Origin: Vallitalea maricola
GTDB lineage: Bacteria > Bacillota > Clostridia > Lachnospirales > Vallitaleaceae
Direction: 5' to 3'
Assembly: GCF_036985595.1 (NCBI RefSeq)
Contig: NZ_BTPU01000024.1
Location: 1 to 12,266, forward strand
Length of the DNA: 12,266 nt
Positions 6,530 through 12,266 of the stretch are shown piece by piece. Positions within the stretch are counted from its first letter, which is position 1. Every line of letters starts with the position of its first letter. Both the position numbers and the translations under genes were made by a program. A model generated the notes under the pieces. That model did not search any database. It saw only the letters and a program-made list of their open reading frames with translations, and was not told where the DNA came from.

Positions 6530-6565
6530 AAGGTTTGTAATAGAATATCGGATGGAGGGTTAAAG

Positions 6566-7906
6566 ATGGAAAGATTCTTTAAACTTAGACAAAACAATAC
6601 CAATGTAAAGACTGAAATATTTGCTGGTATTACTACTTTCATGACAATGGCATACATATTAATCGTTAATCCAAGTATATTATCTGGATTACAAACAGCT
6701 GATGGATTCATACCTACTGGTATGGATAAAGGTGCAATATTTACTGCAACAGCATTAGCTGCAATTATTGGTACTTTGATAATGGCTTTAGTAGCTAATT
6801 ATCCATTTGCACTTGCTCCAGGTATGGGACTTAACGCATTCTTTGCTTTTACTGTAGTTCTTAAGATGGGATACAGTTGGCAAGTAGCTCTAACAGCAGT
6901 ATTTGTAGAAGGTATCATTTTCATAGTTTTAACATTTGTTAATGTCAGAGAGGCATTATTCAATGCTATACCAATGAACCTTAAATATGCAGTTAGTGCA
7001 GGTATCGGTTTATTTATCGCTTTTATAGGATTACAAAACGCAGGTATAGTAGTTACTGACCCTGCAACATTGGTTACACTTGGTGATATGACTTCAGGTG
7101 CAGTAATACTTGCTATTATTGGTGTTTTAGTCACTGCAATATTAGTTGTATTAAAAGTTAAAGGATCAATATTATTAGGTATTTTGATTACTTGGATACT
7201 TGGAATGATAGCACAAGCTATTGGAATTTTTAATCCAGTATTCAGTGTAATTCCAACGGATGTTTTCTCAGCACCTCCTAGTATAGCACCAATCGCCTTC
7301 AAATTTGATTTTAGTGCATTAGCTTTAGCTAACTTCTGGGTTGTTGTTTTCTCATTCCTATTTGTTGACTTATTCGATACATTAGGAACTTTGATAGGTG
7401 TTTCTAGTAAAGCTGGATACCTTGACAAAGATGGTAAATTACCAAAGATCAAACATGCATTATTTGCAGACTCAGTTGCTACAGTAGCAGGAGCATGTTT
7501 AGGTACTTCAACAACAACAACTTATGTTGAAAGTGCATCAGGAGTAGCTGATGGTGGTAGAACTGGATTGACATCTTTAACAACTGCAGTATTTTTTGCA
7601 CTTGCATTATTCTTCTCACCAATTTTACTTTCTGTTCCAGCATTTGCAACTGCACCAGCATTAATAATTGTTGGATTCTATATGATAGAATCAATTGCTA
7701 AAGTAGATTTCAGTGATTTAACAGAATCTATTCCAGCTTTCTTAACAATTCTTGTTATGCCTTTGACATATAGTATTTCAGAAGGTATCGTGTTTGGAGT
7801 AGTTTCATATACAATTATTAACTTATGTGTGAACAAGGGTAAAAAAGTTCATCCAATTATGTATGTACTTTCAGTACTATTTGTGTTAAAATACATATTA
7901 TTATAA
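6566..7906 (+). CDS. pbuG: NCS2-family purine base permease, AzgA/PbuG branch (hypoxanthine/guanine or adenine)
   Basis: Integral membrane transporter that imports purine bases for salvage. The 446 residues are mostly hydrophobic segments, as expected of a multi-span carrier. Branch-specific motifs are FAGITTFMTMAYILIVNP (19-36), NYPFALAPGMGLNAFFAF (78-95), LFDTLGTLIGV (269-279) and GTSTTTTYVESASGVADGGR (from 313). Together they place it in the AzgA/PbuG/AdeP group and outside the uracil/xanthine branch of NCS2. The start is firm: GGAGGG at 6554-6559 lies 6 bases before the ATG. Which base it carries cannot be read from the sequence, so the symbol is by family resemblance. There is no terminator between its stop and the ZTP aptamer 14 bases downstream, so transcripts from 6501 probably run into the riboswitch. 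Confidence 0.92.
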   Translation: MERFFKLRQNNTNVKTEIFAGITTFMTMAYILIVNPSILSGLQTADGFIPTGMDKGAIFTATALAAIIGTLIMALVANYPFALAPGMGLNAFFAFTVVLKMGYSWQVALTAVFVEGIIFIVLTFVNVREALFNAIPMNLKYAVSAGIGLFIAFIGLQNAGIVVTDPATLVTLGDMTSGAVILAIIGVLVTAILVVLKVKGSILLGILITWILGMIAQAIGIFNPVFSVIPTDVFSAPPSIAPIAFKFDFSALALANFWVVVFSFLFVDLFDTLGTLIGVSSKAGYLDKDGKLPKIKHALFADSVATVAGACLGTSTTTTYVESASGVADGGRTGLTSLTTAVFFALALFFSPILLSVPAFATAPALIIVGFYMIESIAKVDFSDLTESIPAFLTILVMPLTYSISEGIVFGVVSYTIINLCVNKGKKVHPIMYVLSVLFVLKYILL

Positions 7907-7909
7907 AAT
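7881..7909 (+). promoter_or_regulatory. Candidate internal promoter for the ZTP riboswitch-pflB-purH transcript
   Basis: TTGTGT at 7881-7886 is followed after 17 bp by TAAAAT at 7904-7909, overlapping the last codons and stop of the permease gene. A start near 7916 would place the 5' end just before stem P1 of the aptamer (7921), which is the expected geometry. The -35 box is weak (only TTG matches), so read-through from the permease promoter is an alternative source of transcripts. Confidence 0.4.
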
Positions 7910-7920
7910 TAAATATATCT

Positions 7921-7990
7921 TCTGTATGACTGGCGGAAGTGGGAGTACCCACAGGGAGTACAGAATTATAATTATGCCGACCGCCTGGGC
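7921..7990 (+). promoter_or_regulatory. ZTP/ZMP riboswitch aptamer (pfl RNA motif)
   Basis: Binds ZMP/ZTP, the AICAR nucleotides that accumulate when 10-formyl-tetrahydrofolate is scarce. All class features are visible. P1 is TCTGTA (7921-7926) with TACAGA (7959-7964). ACTGGCGG follows at 7929-7936. P2 is GTGGG (7939-7943) with CCCAC (7948-7952). Then come AGGGAG, a linker of about 14 bases, and the 3' domain CCGCCTGGGC (7981-7990). GGCGG at 7932-7936 pairs with CCGCC at 7981-7985 to form the known pseudoknot. The downstream genes pflB and purH are the classic targets of this class. The 3' domain is also the left arm of the terminator, so ligand binding should permit read-through (an ON switch). 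Confidence 0.95.
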
Positions 7991-8030
7991 AATAGACCGT
8001 TATAGAGTCTATGTGCTCAGGCGGTCTTTT
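7979..8030 (+). terminator. Riboswitch-controlled intrinsic terminator
   Basis: GACCGCCTGGGC (7979-7990) pairs with GCTCAGGCGGTC (8015-8026), a 12-bp GC-rich stem with one G-U pair. It is capped by an inner TAGAC/GTCTA stem (7993-7997 and 8007-8011) and followed by TTTT at 8027-8030. The left arm is the same segment that forms the aptamer pseudoknot, so terminator and ligand-bound aptamer exclude each other. In the off state it also ends transcripts arriving from the permease gene. Confidence 0.92.
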
Positions 8031-8093
8031 ATTATCTTAGTGATAAGCTTTTTGCTTTTCATGTCTTATTAATTAATAGAGAGGATAGATAAA

Positions 8094-10316
8094 ATGAAAC
8101 AATGGCATAATTTTAAAGAAGGAATATGGAAACAAGAAATTAATGTAAGAGATTTTATACAAAAGAATTATAATCCTTATGAAGGGGATAATAGTTTTTT
8201 ACAAGGACCTACTAAGAGGACTAATGAACTTAATGAACACTTCAAAGAATTGAAAAAAGAAGAACTTGATAGAGGCGTTCTTGATATTGATACAAGAACG
8301 GTATCATCCTTGTTGACTTTTGAACCAGGTTATATTGACAAAGATAAAGAAATCATAAAAGGTTTACAAACTGATAAACCATTGAAAAGATCAATCAATC
8401 CTTTTGGTGGAATTCGTATGACTAGAAATGCTTGTCAGGCATATGGATATGAAGTTGACGAAAAAGTCGAGGAAGAATTCAAATATAGAACAACCCATAA
8501 TGACGGTGTTTATCGTGTTTACTCAGATGAAATGAAATTAGTAAGAAAGACAGGTGTTATTACAGGGTTACCTGATGCATATGGCAGAGGTAGAATAATA
8601 GGAGACTATCGTAGAGTTGCTCTCTATGGTATAGATCATCTAATACAGGAGAAACAATTAGATAAGAAAAAATATAGCAATGAAATAATGTCAGATGAAA
8701 ATATTAAGTTGCTTGAAGAATTATATAGACAAATAGATTTCTTGGATAAGTTGAAAGAAATGGCGAAATTATATGGAGATGATATCTCACTTCCAGCTGA
8801 AAATGCAAGAGAAGCGATACAATGGATATATTATGTATACCTAGGAGCTATAAAAGAACAAAATGGTGCAGCTATGTCGCTAGGTCGTATCAGTACATTT
8901 ATAGATATTTATATTGAAAGAGATATAGCAAGTGGACTAATCACAGAAGCCAGAGCACAAGAATTAATTGATGATTTAGTGTTAAAATTACGTATGGCAA
9001 GACAACTAAGGACTCCTGAATATAATGAACTTTTTGCAGGGGACCCAATGTGGATTACAGAAGCAATAGGTGGTATGGGTGAAGATGGAAGAACATTAGT
9101 TACTAAGAGTTCATATAGATTCATTAATACTTTATATACTTTAGGTTCAGCACCAGAACCTAATATAACAATTTTATGGTCAAAAGAATTACCAGCTGAT
9201 TTCAAGAAATTCTGTGCAAAAGTATCAATTGACACAGATTCCATACAATATGAAAATGACGATTTGATGCGTTCTCTATATGGAGATGATTATGGTATAG
9301 CATGTTGTGTATCAGCTATGAAAATAGGAAAACAAATGCAGTTCTTTGGAGCAAGATGTAATATGCCAAAAGTATTATTAATGGCATTGAATGGCGGCAA
9401 GGATGAAATAAAAGGTATTCAGGTAGGACCAGAAATGCAACCATTGGAGGGAGAAGTTCTTGTTTATAAAGATGTACTTGAACGCTTCAAAAAGTACCAG
9501 CAATGGTTATGTAAGTTGTATGTGAATACTATGAATGTAATACATTATATGCACGATAAATACGCTTATGAGAAGCTTCAAATGGCTCTACACGATACTG
9601 AGGTTGAACGTACTATGGCTTTTGGTATGGCAGGACTTTCAGTAATGGCAGATTCCCTTAGTGCTATTAAATATGCAAAAGTTATTCCAATACGTAATGA
9701 AGTTGGATTGATTATAGATTTTAACATCATAGGTGATTATCCGAAATACGGTAATGATGATGACAGGGTAGATAGAATCGCAAGTGATTTAACAACAGGT
9801 TTTATTGATGAATTAAAGAAGCATAAGACTTACAGAAATTCGACTCCTTCATTATCTATTCTAACCATAACATCTAATGTTGTCTATGGTAAGAAAACAG
9901 GTTCTACACCTGATGGTAGAAAGAAGGGACAACCTTTTGCACCAGGAGCTAATCCTATGCACAATCGTGACCACAAAGGAGCATTGGCATCACTTAACTC
10001 TGTGGCAAAGATTCCTTATGATAGCTGTTTAGACGGAATATCATGTACTTTCTCTATTCAGCCTAAGACTTTAGGGAAGAGTGATGATGAACAAGTAAAA
10101 AATCTTGTCAGCATTTTAGATGGTTATTTCTATCAAACTGGACATCATATAAATGTCAACGTATTGGATAGAGAAAAGTTGATAGATGCTATGGAACATC
10201 CAGAAAAATATCCTAACCTGACTATAAGGGTATCAGGATATGCAGTTAATTTTAATAGATTAAGCAGAGAACAACAGGAAGAGGTTATTAATAGAACTTT
10301 TCATGGTAAATATTAA
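8094..10316 (+). CDS. pflB: Formate C-acetyltransferase (pyruvate formate-lyase)
   Basis: Glycyl-radical enzyme of anaerobic metabolism that converts pyruvate and CoA to acetyl-CoA and formate. The formate can be charged onto tetrahydrofolate to supply 10-formyl groups to purine synthesis. The 740-residue length is normal for PFL. The catalytic cysteine pair is Cys404-Cys405 in IACCVSAMKIGKQMQFFGARCN, diagnostic for true PFL rather than for glycerol dehydratase or choline lyase homologues. The radical site is Gly715 in TIRVSGYAVNF, with the usual PFL C-terminal tail. GAGGA at 8081-8085 precedes the ATG by 8 bases. The gene sits directly behind the ZTP riboswitch and 44 bases before purH with no terminator between, so the two form an operon. 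The activating radical-SAM enzyme (pflA), often adjacent, is not in the window. Confidence 0.97.
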   Translation: MKQWHNFKEGIWKQEINVRDFIQKNYNPYEGDNSFLQGPTKRTNELNEHFKELKKEELDRGVLDIDTRTVSSLLTFEPGYIDKDKEIIKGLQTDKPLKRSINPFGGIRMTRNACQAYGYEVDEKVEEEFKYRTTHNDGVYRVYSDEMKLVRKTGVITGLPDAYGRGRIIGDYRRVALYGIDHLIQEKQLDKKKYSNEIMSDENIKLLEELYRQIDFLDKLKEMAKLYGDDISLPAENAREAIQWIYYVYLGAIKEQNGAAMSLGRISTFIDIYIERDIASGLITEARAQELIDDLVLKLRMARQLRTPEYNELFAGDPMWITEAIGGMGEDGRTLVTKSSYRFINTLYTLGSAPEPNITILWSKELPADFKKFCAKVSIDTDSIQYENDDLMRSLYGDDYGIACCVSAMKIGKQMQFFGARCNMPKVLLMALNGGKDEIKGIQVGPEMQPLEGEVLVYKDVLERFKKYQQWLCKLYVNTMNVIHYMHDKYAYEKLQMALHDTEVERTMAFGMAGLSVMADSLSAIKYAKVIPIRNEVGLIIDFNIIGDYPKYGNDDDRVDRIASDLTTGFIDELKKHKTYRNSTPSLSILTITSNVVYGKKTGSTPDGRKKGQPFAPGANPMHNRDHKGALASLNSVAKIPYDSCLDGISCTFSIQPKTLGKSDDEQVKNLVSILDGYFYQTGHHINVNVLDREKLIDAMEHPEKYPNLTIRVSGYAVNFNRLSREQQEEVINRTFHGKY

Positions 10317-10360
10317 GACTTGCCTTCCATAAAATATAAAATAAAAAGGAGATTAGAAAT

Positions 10361-11914
10361 ATGAAAAGAGCGTTAATCAGTGTTTCAGATAAAGCGGGTA
10401 TAGTAGAATTTGCTAAGAAGTTAGTAGAGCTTGGAGTTGAGATTATTTCAACTGGTGGAACTGCTAAGAAACTTATCGAGAATGGTGTAAAAGTAATCGG
10501 TATTTCAGAAGTTACAGGATTTCCAGAGTGCCTAGATGGAAGAGTTAAGACACTTCATCCTAATATTCACGCTGGATTGCTTGCAATGAGAAGTAACGAA
10601 GAACATATGAAACAATTAGAAGAATTAAATGTTACTCCTATAGATTTAGTAGTAGTTAATCTTTATCCATTTAAACAAACAATCTTAAAAGATGGAGTAA
10701 CCAGAGAAGAAGCTATTGAAAACATTGATATAGGTGGTCCAACGATGCTTCGTTCAGCAGCTAAGAATTTCCAAGATGTTGCTGTAGTAGTAGACCCAGA
10801 GGATTATGATACAGTATTAAAAGAAGTTGAAGAGAAAGGCGAAGTATCATATGAAACAAAATTTTATTTATGTTCTAAGGTGTTTGAGCATACATCACAC
10901 TATGATACTTTAATAGCTAATTATATGAGAAAGCAAAGAAATGCTAATGATTATCCAGAAACAATTAGTATGACATTCGAGAAAGTGCAAGATATGAGAT
11001 ATGGTGAAAATCCACATCAAAAAGCTGCTTTCTATAGAGAAGTAGGGAATACAAAAGGATGTCTTACTAACGCTAAACAGTTACATGGTAAAGCATTATC
11101 TTTTAACAACATAAACGATACTAATGGAGCACTTGAATTATTAAAAGAATTTGATGAACCTACAGTTGTAGCTTGTAAGCATGCTAATCCATGTGGAGTA
11201 GGTAGTGCAGATAATATTTGTGATGCATATCTGAAAGCTTATAAAACTGATCCAGTTTCTATATATGGTGGAATAATTGTAGCTAATAGAGAAATTGATA
11301 AAGATACTGCAGAGGAAATCAATAAGATATTTGTTGAGATTGTAGTTGCACCAAGTTATAGTGAAGAAGCAATAGAGGAGCTCACTAAGAAAAAGAATAT
11401 CAGAGTACTTACATTAGAGAATATATTACAAAAACAACCTGATACAGCATATGATCTTAAAAAAGTAAGTGGTGGATTACTTATTCAAACAATAGATAAT
11501 GAGTTATTACCTAATGATCTTGAAGTTTTAACAAAAGCTAAACCATCCAAAGAACAAATGGAAGATTTGAAATTCGCTTGGAAAGTTGTTAAGTTTGCAA
11601 AATCTAATGGTATTGCTATAGGAAAAGATAAGATGTCTCTTGGTGTTGGACCTGGACAGGTTAATCGTATATGGGCTTGTAAGCAAGCTATTAGACACGC
11701 TGCAGAGCATCTAGGAGCTGATTCGTTAAAAGGTGCAAGCCTTGCATCAGATGCTTATTTCCCATTCCCAGACTGTGTTGAAGAAGCTGCAAAAGCGGGA
11801 ATTACTTGTATTATACAACCAGGTGGTTCTATAAGGGATAAATTATCTATAGAGGCTTGTGATAAATATGGTATTGCTATGGTGTTTACTGGAATGAGAC
11901 ATTTTAGACATTAA
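10361..11914 (+). CDS. purH: Bifunctional AICAR formyltransferase / IMP cyclohydrolase
   Basis: Catalyses the last two steps of IMP synthesis: formylation of ZMP (AICAR) with 10-formyl-tetrahydrofolate, then ring closure to IMP. The 517-residue length is standard. The N-terminal cyclohydrolase domain (MGS-like fold) shows ISTGGTAKKL, GFPECLDGRVKTLHPNIHAG (53-72, with Lys63 and Thr64) and DIGGPTMLRSAAKN. The transformylase domain shows RYGENPHQKAAFY (from 213), SFNNINDTNGALELL, the catalytic KHANPCGVG (Lys273-His274), GVGPGQVNRIWACKQA, SDAYFPFPD, QPGGSIRD and the terminal TGMRHFRH. AAGGAGA at 10346-10352 supports the start. It lies 44 bases after pflB and ends at a strong terminator. Its substrate ZMP is itself a ligand of the upstream riboswitch, so low formyl-folate should raise purH transcription. 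Confidence 0.98.
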   Translation: MKRALISVSDKAGIVEFAKKLVELGVEIISTGGTAKKLIENGVKVIGISEVTGFPECLDGRVKTLHPNIHAGLLAMRSNEEHMKQLEELNVTPIDLVVVNLYPFKQTILKDGVTREEAIENIDIGGPTMLRSAAKNFQDVAVVVDPEDYDTVLKEVEEKGEVSYETKFYLCSKVFEHTSHYDTLIANYMRKQRNANDYPETISMTFEKVQDMRYGENPHQKAAFYREVGNTKGCLTNAKQLHGKALSFNNINDTNGALELLKEFDEPTVVACKHANPCGVGSADNICDAYLKAYKTDPVSIYGGIIVANREIDKDTAEEINKIFVEIVVAPSYSEEAIEELTKKKNIRVLTLENILQKQPDTAYDLKKVSGGLLIQTIDNELLPNDLEVLTKAKPSKEQMEDLKFAWKVVKFAKSNGIAIGKDKMSLGVGPGQVNRIWACKQAIRHAAEHLGADSLKGASLASDAYFPFPDCVEEAAKAGITCIIQPGGSIRDKLSIEACDKYGIAMVFTGMRHFRH

Positions 11915-11933
11915 TATTTAGTAATTAAATTAG

Positions 11934-11970
11934 AGCATTTAAGAGGGGCGTATATCTTAAATGCTTTTTT
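11934..11970 (+). terminator. Intrinsic terminator of the pflB-purH operon
   Basis: AGCATTTAAGA (11934-11944) pairs perfectly with TCTTAAATGCT (11955-11965) around a 10-base loop. It runs into six T residues at 11965-11970. It begins 19 bases after the purH stop. Confidence 0.9.
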
Positions 11971-11996
11971 AACATTATAAAATATATGGTTAGTAC

Positions 11997-12253
11997 AAGT
12001 AAGTCAGAAAAAGTATTTTGTTCTGCCTTGGTTATTGCAAAATAGTATATGTATATGTTACGCCAGCTACTTGCTCGTCCTGAGCCAACAAATAATAATG
12101 GACATCGAGTCCATCATTATTTCTGACAGCCCTACTAGGACTGTCAGATTAAATGCTGGGTTCGGCGTCCTGCCTCACTACTCCACATATACATATACTC
12201 TTTTGCTTTAAGTAACCGTTAATAGTATCACAAAACACTTTTTCTTCTTACTT
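11997..12253. repeat. Large imperfect inverted-repeat element with branched centre (MITE-like or structured RNA)
   Basis: No gene is visible. The outer arms are AAGTAAGTCAGAAAAAGT (from 11997) against the complement of ACTTTTTCTTCTTACTT (ending 12253). The inner arms are 12037-12058 against 12185-12206, 22 bases with a single mismatch, containing AGTATATGTATATGT. Between outer and inner arms the pairing continues with gaps (GGTTA on both sides). The centre holds three more hairpins: GCTC/GAGC (12073-12085), 12091-12103 with 12109-12121, and 12123-12133 with 12137-12147. ACGCC (12060-12064) can close with GGCGT (12164-12168). The shape fits a non-autonomous inverted-repeat element or a multi-branched RNA. 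I cannot see target-site duplications, and the window ends 13 bases later. Confidence 0.6.
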
Positions 12254-12266
12254 AGAATACTCAAGG

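Noticed and set aside
6799..7452. Long open frame of 217 codons on the minus strand inside the permease gene
   Set aside because: It is fully antisense to a strongly recognised permease, has no ribosome binding site I can see, and encodes a low-complexity Thr/Ile/Pro-rich protein typical of a shadow frame.
8909..9244. Minus-strand open frame inside pflB
   Set aside because: Antisense to the conserved PFL core, with no domain recognised; a shadow frame.

Overview
The window looks like chromosomal DNA from a low-GC, probably anaerobic Bacillota (Clostridia-type) bacterium. The signs are strongly AT-rich sequence, strong AGGAGG-type ribosome binding sites, a glycyl-radical pyruvate formate-lyase and a ZTP (pfl-type) riboswitch. 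The species cannot be named from this sequence alone.

Layout. (1) 1-1871: guaA (GMP synthase) with a candidate promoter and a clear intrinsic terminator. (2) 2014-6140: a compact restriction-modification island. From left to right it holds a leftward vsr mismatch endonuclease, then a rightward pair (a 67-residue ribbon-helix-helix-like protein and an M.Sau3AI-like cytosine-5 methyltransferase), then a leftward pair (a Sau3AI-like GATC endonuclease followed by a BglII-like second endonuclease). (3) 6141-6565: an AT-rich intergenic stretch with the leftward endonuclease promoter, several inverted repeats including a perfect 16-bp palindrome, and a rightward promoter. (4) 6566-7906: an AzgA/PbuG-branch purine base permease. 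(5) 7881-11970: a promoter candidate, a ZTP riboswitch with an overlapping terminator, pflB, purH and a terminator. (6) 11971-12266: no gene, but a roughly 257-bp imperfect inverted repeat with a branched centre.

How the genes fit together. guaA, the permease and purH all serve purine supply, and the restriction-modification island sits between guaA and the permease, as if it had been inserted into a purine neighbourhood. The riboswitch joins one-carbon and purine metabolism. When 10-formyl-tetrahydrofolate is short, ZMP/ZTP accumulates because PurH cannot formylate ZMP. The riboswitch would then let transcription continue into pflB, which makes formate (the source of the formyl group), and into purH itself.

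The restriction-modification island is the least ordinary part. One GATC-type methyltransferase is accompanied by two unrelated endonuclease families, a Vsr repair enzyme suited to deaminated 5-methylcytosine, and a small DNA-binding-like protein that could be its controller. A 9-mer is shared between the methyltransferase and endonuclease promoter regions. Gene identities are strong. The specificity of the second endonuclease and the control circuit are inference.
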